The position numbers and the translations under genes are program-made. 64,000 bases of DNA from positions 1 to 64,000 of the forward strand of contig JARUPY010000590.1 of NCBI GenBank assembly GCA_029817715.1, given 5' to 3'. Each line of letters begins with the position of its first letter. Within the stretch, counting starts at the first letter, position 1. The notes under the pieces are model-generated. The model saw nothing but the letters and a program-made list of their open reading frames with translations, did no database searches and had not been told where the DNA came from. The DNA is from Melastoma dodecandrum. Lineage: Eukaryota; Streptophyta; Magnoliopsida; Myrtales; Melastomataceae. Positions 19,197 to 28,138 of the stretch are shown here, piece by piece.

Positions 19197-20795
19197 GAGG
19201 CCGCCGCGGTCGGGTCCGCCGGCTCCGCGGAGTGGTGCAGCGCGCCGAGCACGATCGCGCCGCCGTGCCGCACCCGGGCACGCCAGTGCACGACGACACC
19301 GACGGCGAGCACGAGCAGGATGAACAGCGGCGCGCTCCACTGCAGCCACCAGCCCACGCCGGTCGGGTCGTAGATCGACGCGCGCGGGCCACGCGAGGTT
19401 CACGGCCATCGCGACCTGGTAGACGATCGCGACCACGTTGACGACGATGCCCGCCCTGCCCAGGGAGAACAGCGGCTTCCCGAACTCGTCGACGCCCGAC
19501 GGCAGGCCGCCGCGGAGGCGCCGCACGAGGAGCGGCACCGTCACGCCGAGGTACGCCAGGTACAGCATCGCGATGCAGATGGAGGAGAGCGCCAGGAAGA
19601 CGCTCGACGAGTTCCAGTTCACCGCGAGGGCGATCGCCGCGCCGACGCCGACCACGATCGTGGTCGCCACCGGGGTGCCCGTCCGCTTCGACACCGAGCC
19701 GAGCACGCCCGAGAACGGCAGCGTGCGCTCCCGGGCCATCGAGAACAGCATCCGGCTCGCGGACGTCTGCACCGCGAGCGTGCAGACGGCGACGGCGATC
19801 GCCACCGCGACGAGCAGGATCCTCCCGCCGACGTCGCCGAGAAGGGCGGGGAGGATGGAGGCGAACCCGCCGCTGACCAGGGAGCCGTCCGTGAGGCTCG
19901 GCGCCGCGACGAGACCCGCGAGGATCAGCAGCAGGCCGCCGATGCCGGAGACGACGAGCGCGCGGATGATCGTGCGGGGCGTCGTGTGCCGGGGCGCGTG
20001 GGTCTCCTCCGACAGCTCGCCGGCGGAGTCGAACCCGACCATGACGTACGCGGCCATCACCGACGACACGATCCAGGCCGGGAAGTAGGCGCCGAGCGAC
20101 GGGTCGAAGCCCGCGGTGGTCGTGACGATCGCCGGGCTCCGCTCCGCCCGGAAGAAGTGGGCGACGACCAGCGCGACGACGCCGAGGATCTCGATCATCA
20201 CCCCCGCGGACGTGATGACGGCCATCAGCCGCACGCCGACGGCGTTGATGACGGTGGTGACGACGAGCAGCAGGATGCCGAGCACGACCGCGTTCTGCGC
20301 GCCCGTCGCGCTGAGCGGCGACGAGTCGGCGGAGGATCCGCCGACCAGCTGGAACCCGGTCCAGATCGCCGGCAGCACCGCCTGCAGCGCGATGGCCGCG
20401 GCGGCGACGGTCAGGATCTGGCCGATCACCATCACCCAGCCGGTGAACCCGCCGAAGGTCGTGCCCGCGAGGCGGGACGACCACTGGAAGATCGCTCCGG
20501 AGATCGGGTATCGCGCGGCGAGCTCGGAGAAGCAGAGCGCGACCAGCAGCTGGCCGGCGAACACCGCGGGCCAGGTCCAGAAGAACGCCGCTCCGCCGAA
20601 CGAGAAGCCGAGCCCGAACAGCTGGAACACCGTGGTCAGGATCGAGACGAACGAGAAGCCGGCGGCGAAGGACGCGAACCGACCGACACCGCGGTGGAGC
20701 TCCTGCCGGTAGCCGAAGCCGCCCAGGTCGGATCCCTCGGCGACGGCGGAGGCGGTGGATGAGGGAGGTGGTGCGACGGGGCTGGACGAGGGCAT
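19193..20795 (-). CDS. APC-superfamily permease, first gene of urea/guanidine operon (frameshifted at end)
   Basis: ATG 20795. The first 470 residues are clean: RFASFAAGFSFVSILTTVFQ, then FSELAARYPISGAIFQWSSR, the amino acid/polyamine/choline permease hallmark after TM1-TM2, with about 12-13 helices. A frame break near 19385 separates the last helix (PLFILLVLAVGVVVHWRARV), whose stop overlaps the next gene as GTGA. Position at the head of the operon implies uptake of the nitrogen compound degraded by the downstream enzymes, guanidine or urea, by context only. Confidence 0.87.
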
Positions 20796-20824
20796 GACGA
20801 GGCCTTCTGATCGGTGGCGCGCCT

Positions 20825-20846
20825 TTACCTGTCGATCGACAGGTAA
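20825..20846. promoter_or_regulatory. 22-bp perfect palindrome, likely TetR operator of the urea/guanidine operon
   Basis: TTACCTGTCGATCGACAGGT plus AA is a perfect dyad 29-50 bp upstream of the permease start. Length and symmetry match TetR-family operators. The only TetR gene of the operon is its last one (11672-12301), so autoregulation of the whole six-gene unit is likely. No ykkC/guanidine riboswitch fold was seen in this short leader. Confidence 0.75.
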
Positions 20847-20927
20847 TTCGCGTCAACGGTCCCGCGCGGGTGTTTCAGCGGTGTTGCCCCGATGTGAAGA
20901 CTGCGTTGCCGCGTCCGGCCGACGCCC

Positions 20928-21680
20928 TCAGACCCGCAGCAGGAGGAAGACGGCGAGGGCCAGGCCGCAGATCCCGATCAGGACGCGCAGCACCGCGGCG
21001 GGGACCCTCCTGGCGACCGACGGGCCGATCAGGCCGCCCACGACGGCGCCGATGCCGAGCGGCCACACGGCCGACCACACCACCGGGCCGCGGACGGCGA
21101 ACAGCACGGCGGGCAGCAGGTCGGCGGCGAGCAGCAGCACGTTCTTCAGGGCGTTCGCGCGGTGCAGCACGGGCTCGGCGGCGAGCAGCAGGACGGTGAT
21201 CATCAGGATCCCCGAGCCGGCGCCGAAGTAGCCGTTGTAGACCGCCACGCCTCCCCCGGCCACGGCGACGAGCGCGCGGTGCGGCTCGGTGCCGCGGCGC
21301 TGCTGCCAGCGGGCGATCCGCGGCTGGAGCAGCAGCACGATCGCGCCGGTCGCGACGAGGAAGGGCACCACCCGGTCGAACACGGCGCCGGGGGTCACGA
21401 CGAGGAGCACCGCGCCGCCCGCGGAGCACAGCACGACGGGCGGCGCCCAGCGCCGGAGGATCCGGCCGCTGCGCACCACGTCGGGACCGGCACGGAGCGC
21501 GGAGCCCGCCCCGCTCCCGAGCAGCGCGACCGACTGGGTGAGGTTCGCGGCGAACGGCGGGATCCCGGCGGCGAGCAGCGCCGGGTAGGTGAGCAGCGAC
21601 GTCACGCCGCCGGCCGTGCCGATGACCCCGCCGGCGACCCCCGCGAGCGCGAGGAACGCCCACGTCCACGGCCCGGTCAC
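20928..21680 (-). CDS. TauE/SafE-family membrane exporter
   Basis: An intact 250-residue protein, GTG start at 21680 (VTGPWTWAFLALAGVAGG). It has the duplicated TauE/SafE pattern: GVIGTAGGVTSLLTYPALLA in the first half and GVAVYNGYFGAGSGILMITV in the second, with about 7-8 helices. The family exports sulfite, sulfoacetate or other organic anions. It lies downstream of nothing on its strand and upstream of the permease operon by 132 bp, with the palindrome between. Substrate not predictable. Confidence 0.85.
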   Translation of the reverse strand: MTGPWTWAFLALAGVAGGVIGTAGGVTSLLTYPALLAAGIPPFAANLTQSVALLGSGAGSALRAGPDVVRSGRILRRWAPPVVLCSAGGAVLLVVTPGAVFDRVVPFLVATGAIVLLLQPRIARWQQRRGTEPHRALVAVAGGGVAVYNGYFGAGSGILMITVLLLAAEPVLHRANALKNVLLLAADLLPAVLFAVRGPVVWSAVWPLGIGAVVGGLIGPSVARRVPAAVLRVLIGICGLALAVFLLLRV

Positions 21681-21834
21681 CGGTCCACCCTGGCAGACCG
21701 GATTCCGCCCGCCGCGGTGTGGGCGACCCGCTCGGCCGCGACCGTTCCGTACCGTTCCCGCCGCGTGCCCCCGCCCGCGGGGCCCGCCGGAGCGACGCCG
21801 CTCCCCGATCCCCACCGACCGAGGAGCACTTCCG

Positions 21835-22959
21835 ATGACCGTCTCCCGACGAGCCGTGCTCGCCGCCGGCGCCGCCTCCGTCACCGCCGCGGTCGTCTCC
21901 GCGCCCGCGGCGCAGGCCGCGCAGACGCCGCCCACGATGACGTACCCGCTACGGATGACCGACTTCACGATCCGCGACCCCTACATCGTCGTCGACGCCG
22001 CGTCGCAGGAGTACTACCTCTACGCCGCGAACGACGCCGCCCGGTCGGGCGTGCCGGGCGTCGGCACGATGGTCTACCGCAGCCCCGACCTGCAGCACTG
22101 GTCGACGCCGACGGTCGTGTTCCAGCCGGGCGAGGATCTCTGGGGCCGCAGCGGCGGGTGGGCGCCGGAGGTGCACCGCTGGCGCGGGCGCTGGTACCTC
22201 TTCGTCACCCTCCACGACACGGAGAAGCCGCTGCCGGTCCCGAAGCCGAACGCGTACGGCATCCCGGTGCAGATCCCGCAGTTCGCGCGCGGCACGGTGA
22301 TCGCCGTCTCGGACTCGCTGCTCGGCCCGTTCACGGTGATCGACCCGGCGAAGCCGGTCGCGCCCGCGACCTTCATGACGCTCGACGGCACGCTGTACCA
22401 GGACCCCGAGGGGAAGCCGTGGATGGTCTACGCCCACGAGTGGGTGCAGAAGATCGACGGCACCATGGAGGCGATCCCGCTGAAGAAGGACCTCTCCGGC
22501 GCCGCGGGCAGGCCGATCCACCTCTTCAAGGGCTCCGACGCGACCTGGATCGCGCAGGAGATGCCGTCCCCGTCGGCGAACCAGATCCTCCCGTACGTCA
22601 CCGACGGCCCGCAGCTGGTCCACCTCCCGGGCGGCGCGCTCGCGATGCTCTGGTCGACGTACGAGAAGATCATCACCAATGTGAACGGCACCGTGACCGG
22701 GCACTACGTCGTCACGTCCGCGGTGTCGCCCTCCGGCCGCCTGCAGGGGCCGTGGATCCAGAAGCGGCCGCTGCTCCGCGGCGACAGCGGCCACGGGATG
22801 GTGCTCCACCCGCTGGCGGCGAAGGGCCGGGCCGCGAAGCCGCTGCTCGTCGTGCACCGCGGCAGCAGGACGACCCACGCGAAGCTCTACGAGATCGAGC
22901 TGCGCCGCGACGGCCTCCGGCTCGGCAAGCAGCGCAAGGACCTCGACGGCTCGAAGTAG
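21835..22959 (+). CDS. secreted glycoside hydrolase family 43-like protein
   Basis: An intact 374-residue protein, ATG 21835 with GAGGAG nine bases upstream. The N-terminus SRRAVLAAGAASVTAAVVSA ending APAAQAA is a Tat-type signal. The mature part is a five-bladed propeller type: IRDPYIVVDA (catalytic base Asp region), VYRSPDLQHWSTP, GWAPEVHRWRGRWYLF (repeat blade with the catalytic region WAPEV), and LDGTLYQDPEGKPWMVY. GH43 enzymes act on arabinan and xylan side chains; this one is a divergent member, so the polysaccharide is uncertain. Confidence 0.82.
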   Translation: MTVSRRAVLAAGAASVTAAVVSAPAAQAAQTPPTMTYPLRMTDFTIRDPYIVVDAASQEYYLYAANDAARSGVPGVGTMVYRSPDLQHWSTPTVVFQPGEDLWGRSGGWAPEVHRWRGRWYLFVTLHDTEKPLPVPKPNAYGIPVQIPQFARGTVIAVSDSLLGPFTVIDPAKPVAPATFMTLDGTLYQDPEGKPWMVYAHEWVQKIDGTMEAIPLKKDLSGAAGRPIHLFKGSDATWIAQEMPSPSANQILPYVTDGPQLVHLPGGALAMLWSTYEKIITNVNGTVTGHYVVTSAVSPSGRLQGPWIQKRPLLRGDSGHGMVLHPLAAKGRAAKPLLVVHRGSRTTHAKLYEIELRRDGLRLGKQRKDLDGSK

Positions 22960-22991
22960 CCGTCCGCCCCGCGAGGGTGCAGAGTCGCCGT

Positions 22992-23639
22992 GTGGCGCAG
23001 CAGGAGGACCCGGAGGCGCTGCGCCGCCGGCTCTACCGACCGGGCGCGTCGGACGCGGACCGGCTGCGCTACCTCGCGACGCTGCCCGAGCCCGCCGACG
23101 ACCCCGGGACGATCCCGGCGCCGTCCCGGCGGCGCCGGCTGCCCGTCGTCCTCCCGGTGATCGTGCTCGTCGTCGCGGTCGCGGGCGCCGTGGTCGTGGG
23201 CCGAGCGGCACCGCGACCAGTCGCGGCCGCGCCGTCGGCCGTCGCACCGGCGGGCCTGCCGTCGCCGAAGACGATCCTCCCGAGCCGGCAGGTCGTCGTC
23301 GCGATGAACGGGCTGCCGCAGAAGGCGACCCGGATCGTGGGGTCGGGCTCCGCGGACGTGCCGCTCGACCTGGCGGCGGCGCCGCCCTCGGGCGGCCGGC
23401 TCGTCGTGCTGCTGTCGTCCGCCGACGAGCGGCCGGTCGGCTGGCGCGCGCTGCGGCTGGAGACGCTGCGGAACCCGATCCCGTTCGAGGCCCTGGTCGC
23501 CGCGCAGCCGCCGCGGAACCGGCAGGGGGCGACCCGGGCCGACGCGGTGCCGTACACCGGGGCGCCGCCGATCCGGCTGCAGGTGGAGGCGCCCGCGGAC
23601 GCGATCTGGACGCTCACCGTTGCGTTCGACCGGGCGTGA
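22992..23639 (+). CDS. LRRRLY-family membrane protein, paralogue P3
   Basis: Intact, 215 residues, GTG start at 22992 (VAQQEDPEA). Residues 10-15 are LRRRLY, followed by RPGASDADRLRY. A Pro-rich spacer and RRRR (46-49) precede one membrane helix (about 51-71). The outer domain contains VPLDLAAAPPSGGRLVVLLS and ends APPIRLQVEAPADAIWTLTV, both aligned with P2. The region after the helix is shorter than in P2. It lies 32 bp after the GH43-like gene on the same strand. No function known. Confidence 0.8.
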   Translation: MAQQEDPEALRRRLYRPGASDADRLRYLATLPEPADDPGTIPAPSRRRRLPVVLPVIVLVVAVAGAVVVGRAAPRPVAAAPSAVAPAGLPSPKTILPSRQVVVAMNGLPQKATRIVGSGSADVPLDLAAAPPSGGRLVVLLSSADERPVGWRALRLETLRNPIPFEALVAAQPPRNRQGATRADAVPYTGAPPIRLQVEAPADAIWTLTVAFDRA

Positions 23640-23657
23640 CCGCCCCGCCGGGGGCAC

Positions 23658-24038
23658 TCAGGCGCTGAGCGCGAGCAGCACCACCCCGACCGCGGGGATC
23701 AGCCCCTGCACGAGCGCGGCCCGCGCCTTCGACCGGTCCGAGATCAGCAGCACGAGCGCGGCGGCGACCATCGATCCGGTGCCGATCAGGAGGGCCGTGA
23801 GCCCGGCCGCCCGCGCGCCGGTCAGCACCAGGACCACCCCGACGGCGACGTCGACGGTGAGGAACAGGTTGTAGAACCCCTGGTTCAGGGCGAGCGGCGC
23901 GGTCACCCGCGCCTCCTCCTCCGTCGTCCCGAAGATCGCGCGGGCCCGAGGGCCGCGCCAGAGCACGGCCTCGAGCACGAAGATGTACACGTGGACGAGC
24001 GCGCCCACGGCGGCGAGCACGAGCCCTGCGGCGAGCAT
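23658..24038 (-). CDS. DUF1304 membrane protein
   Basis: An intact 126-residue protein with four helices, ATG 24038. LVHVYIFVLEAVLWRGPRAR after helix 1, then the LNQGFYNLFL motif at the start of helix 2, are the hallmarks of the DUF1304 family. Function unknown; it sits in the cytoplasmic membrane. It converges with P3 (18-bp gap) and is divergent from the secreted HNH gene. Confidence 0.88.
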   Translation of the reverse strand: MLAAGLVLAAVGALVHVYIFVLEAVLWRGPRARAIFGTTEEEARVTAPLALNQGFYNLFLTVDVAVGVVLVLTGARAAGLTALLIGTGSMVAAALVLLISDRSKARAALVQGLIPAVGVVLLALSA

Positions 24039-24156
24039 CCGAGCTGCACCTCTCCCTGTGGCCGATCGCGGCGGGTCCATCCTGGCCGGTGGGCGACCTC
24101 CCGCGCGACAGGCGCGGCGACGGGATCCCACGGCGGTCGCCGCCGACCATCGGAGC

Positions 24157-24948
24157 ATGGCTTCCCGCGCCCGTCGCTCCGCGGTGGTCGCGGCCCCGTT
24201 CCTGCTCGTCGTGCTGGTGCTCGGCGCCGTCGCCGCGGTCCGGGGCGGCGCCTGGGGCGCGCCGGACGCGCCGCCGACCCGGAGCGCCGGCCCGGCCGCC
24301 ACGAACGGGGATCCGATCGCGGCCCCGGCGCCCTCCTCCGGCACCGCGCTGGCGGTGCTCGCGACGCTGCCGGTGAAGGGCCGCGCGCCGATGACCGGAT
24401 ACGTGCGGACCGCGCGGTTCGGCGCCGCATGGCTCGACGTCGACCGGAACGGCTGCGACACCCGCGACGACATCCTCCGGCGCGACCTCACGGACGTCAC
24501 CGGCACCCGCTGCGTGGTGCGGACGGGCGTGCTGCAGGACCCGTACAGGCGGGCACGACGATCCGGTTCGTGCGGGGGCGCGACGACGAGCGCCGCGGTG
24601 CAGATCGACCACGTGGTGCCGCTCGGCGACGCCTGGCGGACGGGGGCTCAGGGCTGGACCCAGGCGAAGCGGATCGCCCTGGCGAACGACCCGATCAACC
24701 TGTTCGCGGTCGACGGGCCCTCGAACGAGCAGAAGAGCGACTCGGACGCGGCGAGCTGGCTGCCGGCGAACACGGCCTTCCGCTGCACCTACGTGGCGCA
24801 CCAGGTCGGGGTGAAGCGGTCGTACGGCCTCTGGGTGACCGCGGCCGAGAAGGCGGCGATGGAGCGGGTGCTCACCACGTGCCCGACGGTGACGGCGCCG
24901 CTGTCGACACTCGTGACCGCCGCGGCGACGGGGCCGTCGCCCGCCTGA
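24157..24948 (+). CDS. secreted HNH-type nuclease, DUF1524 family
   Basis: 263 residues, ATG 24157. An N-terminal signal or anchor helix (AAPFLLVVLVLGAVAAVRGG) is followed by a Pro/Ala-rich linker. The nuclease part shows AWLDVDRNGCDTRDDILRRD, then VQIDHVVPLGDAW (the His-containing beta-beta-alpha metal core) and PINLFAVDGPSNEQKSDSDA with WLP. Extracellular members of this group degrade DNA for nutrient use or competition. Around 24547-24590 the frame appears to slip and return (RRARRSGSCGG replaces an expected TTIRF-like stretch), probably two compensating indels. Confidence 0.82.
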   Translation: MASRARRSAVVAAPFLLVVLVLGAVAAVRGGAWGAPDAPPTRSAGPAATNGDPIAAPAPSSGTALAVLATLPVKGRAPMTGYVRTARFGAAWLDVDRNGCDTRDDILRRDLTDVTGTRCVVRTGVLQDPYRRARRSGSCGGATTSAAVQIDHVVPLGDAWRTGAQGWTQAKRIALANDPINLFAVDGPSNEQKSDSDAASWLPANTAFRCTYVAHQVGVKRSYGLWVTAAEKAAMERVLTTCPTVTAPLSTLVTAAATGPSPA

Positions 24949-24977
24949 CGCCCCGGCGGCCCTCGATACCCTCGAGT

Positions 24978-26123
24978 GTGCCGTCGTCGGAGGATCCCCT
25001 GCTCATCATCGGGGCGCGCATCGTCGCCGACGGCGCGGTCGTGGACGACGGCTGGGTCCGGTTCGCGAACGGCCTCGTCGTCGCGCGCGGCGCGGGCGCG
25101 CCGCCGCCGCACCAGGGCGAGGTGCTGCACGCCCAGGGGCGGGTGCTCACGCCCGGGTTCGTCGATCTGCACGTGCACGGCGGTGGCGGCGGCGACGCGG
25201 CGAACGGTGCGGCGGAGGTGCCCGCGGTGCTCGCCGCGCACCGCGCGCACGGCACGACCCGGTCCGTGCTCTCCCTGGTCAGCGGGCCGATCGGCCGGCT
25301 CGTGGCGACCCTCCGGGAGCTGGCGCCCGTGGTGCGGGAGGATCCGCTGCTGCTCGGCGTGCACCTCGAGGGGCCGTTCCTCAGCCCCGACAACAAGGGA
25401 GCCCACGACCCCGCGGCGCTGATCGCCCCGACCCCGGAGGCCGTGGATGCGCTGCTCGACGCCGCCGCCGGCACGCTGACGCAGATCACGATCGCGCCCG
25501 AGTTGCCCGGCGCGCCCGCCGCGATCGAGCGCTTCATCGAGGCCGGCGTGCGGGTCGCGGTCGGGCACACCAACCGCCGACCTCGCGACCGCGGGGCGCG
25601 GCGTTCGACGTCGGCGCCTCCCTCCTCACCCACGCCTTCAACGCGATGCCGGGGCTGCACCACCGGGCGCCCGGCCCGATCGGCGCGGCCGTCGACCGCC
25701 CGGCCGTGACGCTCGAGCTGGTCGCGGACGGCATCCACGTGCACCCGATCCTGCTCGCGGCGCTGTTCCGGATCGCGCCCGGCCGCGTCGCGCTGGTCAC
25801 CGACGCGATGGCCGCGGCCGGCGTGGGCGACGGGCACTACCTCCTGGGTTCGCTCGAGGTGGAGGTGAGGGACGGCGCCGCCCGCCTCGCGAGCGGCACG
25901 ATCGCGGGCTCGACGCTGACGCTCGACGCCGCGATCCGCACCGTCGTGGACGCGGGCGTCCCGCTCGAGCAGGCGGTGCTAGCGGCGACCGCGACGCCCG
26001 CCCGCGCGATCGGCCGCCCGGATCTCGGCACCCTGGGCGTCGGTGCCCCGGCCGACGCCGTCCTCCTGAGCGAGTCCCCTCGAGGTCGAAGCGGTCTGGG
26101 CGGCGGGCGCCCGCCTCACCTGA
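24978..26123 (+). CDS. nagA: N-acetylglucosamine-6-phosphate deacetylase (frameshifted)
   Basis: GTG start at 24978. Reads VLTPGFVDLHVHGGGGGDAA (metal-binding HxH), LLGVHLEGPFLSPDNKGAH (catalytic metal Glu), AVGHTN, then in another frame LELVADGIHVHPILLAALF, ALVTDAMAAAG (catalytic Asp) and TIAGSTLTLDAAI. It removes acetate from GlcNAc-6-P, giving glucosamine-6-P for NagB. Frame breaks near 25580 and 26078; the correct ending EAVWAAGARLT stops at 26123. It is separated from nagB by an AbiEi-like gene bracketed by palindromes. Confidence 0.9.
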
Positions 26124-26125
26124 CC

Positions 26126-26189
26126 CGTGCAACGCCCAGTCGCAGATGCAACGCCGCGCGCGGTTGCATCTGCGACTCAGGGTTGCACG
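26126..26189. repeat. 64-bp palindrome, family C copy 1
   Basis: CGTGCAACGCCCAGTCGCAG starts the left arm, mirrored by a right arm ending GTTGCACG, around the core AACGCCGCGCGCGGTT. It begins two bases after the nagA stop and includes the stop codon of the convergent AbiEi-like gene (26177-26179). A second copy of identical length is at 27267-27330; there the core is the reverse complement of this one. Confidence 0.85.
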
Positions 26190-27166
26190 AGCTGATGCGG
26201 GACGAATCGGGGCCGCGCCTCTCGAGCGACCGCGGCGTAATCGGCGAGCGTCGGCCGATGGCGCTGCGGCAGCACGCCGACGCTCGCGAGCCGCGGCCGC
26301 AGCAGGTCCGGCCGCATCGACTCGAGCCAGCCCCACCGCGCGAACCCTTTCAGCTGCAACCTCGCCAGGTCCTCCCGCCGCTTCTCCTTGATGACCACCC
26401 GACCGGCACCGTCCGGCGCATCGAGGTACTTCACGTCCCCGTCCGCCTCCCCGCCCACGTGCACGCTCGGGAACTCGAAGTCGAGGAAGATCTCGGACCC
26501 GTCCTGCAGCACCAGGAGGTACTGCAGGCGGGGCGGCTCGATGCCGGACTGGAACATCCCGACCCGGCTGCCCGACTCGGACGCGGCCTCCGCCCCCGGG
26601 TGGCCGAACGCGATCACGTCGGTGATCCGCCGTGCCGCCTGCCGAGGCTGCACCGCGTCGAGCGCGGTCTCGAGCAGGTCCCTCGCCATGCCGGAGCGCA
26701 GGAGGTGATCGACGATCATCACCCCTTCCACGAACCGGCCGGAGCCCGCGATGTCGACCGCCGTCCTCGCCGCCTTCGTGACGAGGAGGTCACCGAGCGG
26801 TTCCACCTGCTCCGGCGGCAGCGGGAAGAGGTGCGCACTCACCCCGAGTTGTCCGCGCTCGCGCCGGGTCTCGACCGTCGTGTGGAGCATCGTGAGCCGC
26901 TCCCGCAGCACCGGCGCGCCGCGCGCCACGCCGGCGGACCAGTGCGAGAACTCCGGAGGCCGATCGGACACCGCGGCGAACGCCCGCATCCGCACGATGT
27001 GCTGCTGCTCGGGCGTCATCGCGAGGTACGCCGTGCGTTCGACGTAGGCGCCGGGACGTAGCCGGAGGAGCAGGCCGCGGTTCGCGTCCCGGCTCGCCGC
27101 GCTGCGGTCCGCACCGGAGCGGGCGCCGCCGCGGATGGTGATGATCTCGAGGGTCCAGGGGTTCAC
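26177..27166 (-). CDS. AbiEi-like solo protein with a nuclease-fold C-terminus
   Basis: An intact 329-residue protein, GTG start at 27166. The N-terminal half has RPGAYVERTAYLAMTPEQQH and FSHWSAGVARGAPV, as in type IV AbiEi antitoxin-like proteins of actinobacteria. The C-terminal half has AASESGSRVGMFQSG, FLDFEFPSVHVGGEADGDVK and EKRREDLARL. This is the E...D...E-x-K-type arrangement of Vsr/DUF559-like restriction folds. No AbiEii partner lies beside it. Such stand-alone proteins are common in Microbacteriaceae and have no proven role. Two family C palindromes flank it, and it separates nagA from nagB. Confidence 0.7.
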   Translation of the reverse strand: MNPWTLEIITIRGGARSGADRSAASRDANRGLLLRLRPGAYVERTAYLAMTPEQQHIVRMRAFAAVSDRPPEFSHWSAGVARGAPVLRERLTMLHTTVETRRERGQLGVSAHLFPLPPEQVEPLGDLLVTKAARTAVDIAGSGRFVEGVMIVDHLLRSGMARDLLETALDAVQPRQAARRITDVIAFGHPGAEAASESGSRVGMFQSGIEPPRLQYLLVLQDGSEIFLDFEFPSVHVGGEADGDVKYLDAPDGAGRVVIKEKRREDLARLQLKGFARWGWLESMRPDLLRPRLASVGVLPQRHRPTLADYAAVAREARPRFVPHQLVQP

Positions 27167-27266
27167 GCCGGGATGGTCGCAGCGGCGGTGCTCCGGGCGA
27201 CGCCCGGCGCCTGGTCAGGCGCCGAGATCCGACCTGTGGAGGAGCCGAATCGCCCCCGCGAAGGCG

Positions 27267-27330
27267 CGTGCAACGCCCAGTCGCAGATGCAACCGCGCGC
27301 GGCGTTGCATCTGCGACTCAGCGTTGCACG
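27267..27330. repeat. 64-bp palindrome, family C copy 2
   Basis: Outer arms match copy 1 (CGTGCAACGCCCAGTCGCAG at the left), while the central 16 bases, AACCGCGCGCGGCGTT, are the exact reverse complement of the copy 1 core. It lies between the AbiEi-like gene start and the nagB stop. Confidence 0.85.
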
Positions 27331-27349
27331 CCGCTCGAGTCGCGCGGCG

Positions 27350-28138
27350 TCAGCCGATGCGCTGCCAGGCCGGCTTGTTCGCGTTGGTGTGCCGGTAGTA
27401 GTCGGTCAGGGTCAGGTTCGAGGCTGCCGCCTCGTCGATCAGCACCGTCGCCGAGCGGTGCAGCTGCAGCGCGGAGCCCGGCACCATCGCGCTAAGCGGG
27501 CCCTCCACCGCGGCGGCGACCGCCGCGGCCTTCGCCTCGCCCTGCGCGAGCAGGAGGAGGCGCCGCGCCTCGAGGATCGTGCCGAGCCCCTGCGTGATGC
27601 AGTGCATCGGCACCGCGTCGAGGTCCCCGTCGAAGAACCGCGCGTTGTCCTCCCGGGTCCTCGGCGCGAGCGTCTTGATCCGGGTGCGGGACGCGAAGGA
27701 GGACGTGGGCTCGTTGAACCCGATGTGCCCGTTCGCCCCGATGCCGAGGATCTGCACGTCGACGCCGCCCGCGTCGCGGATCGCCTGGTCGTACGCGGCG
27801 CACGCCGCCTCGAGGTCGTCCGCGTTCCCGTCGGGCACCCGCACCTTCGCCGGGTCCATGCCGAGCGGCCCGGTCGCGTCGTGCGCGATCGTCGCCGCGT
27901 AGCTGAGCGGCGACGTGACCGGCACGCCCACGTACTCGTCGAGCGCGAACCCGGAGGCGCGGGACAGGTCCACCTCGCCGCGCGCGACCATGGCGGCCAG
28001 CGCGCCGTAGGCGCTGAGCGGCGACGAACCGGTGGCCAGGCCGAGCACGGCCTCCGGCTTCTGCCGCACGACGGCGGCGATGCGGGCGGCGGCCGCGGCA
28101 CCGACCGCAGCGGCGTCGGGCAGGATGACGATCTCCAT
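27350..28138 (-). CDS. nagB: glucosamine-6-phosphate deaminase
   Basis: An intact 262-residue enzyme, ATG 28138. LGLATGSSPLSAYGAL (phosphate loop), FALDEYVGV (catalytic Asp), ILGIGANGHIGFNEP and ALTHCITQGLGT-type sequence (here PMHCITQGLG) define NagB. It converts glucosamine-6-P to fructose-6-P and ammonia. Its start overlaps the GH3 stop (TGATG), so it closes the GlcNAc operon that begins with the RpiR regulator. Confidence 0.95.
   Translation of the reverse strand: MEIVILPDAAAVGAAAAARIAAVVRQKPEAVLGLATGSSPLSAYGALAAMVARGEVDLSRASGFALDEYVGVPVTSPLSYAATIAHDATGPLGMDPAKVRVPDGNADDLEAACAAYDQAIRDAGGVDVQILGIGANGHIGFNEPTSSFASRTRIKTLAPRTREDNARFFDGDLDAVPMHCITQGLGTILEARRLLLLAQGEAKAAAVAAAVEGPLSAMVPGSALQLHRSATVLIDEAAASNLTLTDYYRHTNANKPAWQRIG

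Noticed and set aside
20796..20927. Guanidine (ykkC) riboswitch ahead of the permease operon
   Set aside because: The leader is short and no ACGR-type paired loops are visible; only the 22-bp palindrome stands out.
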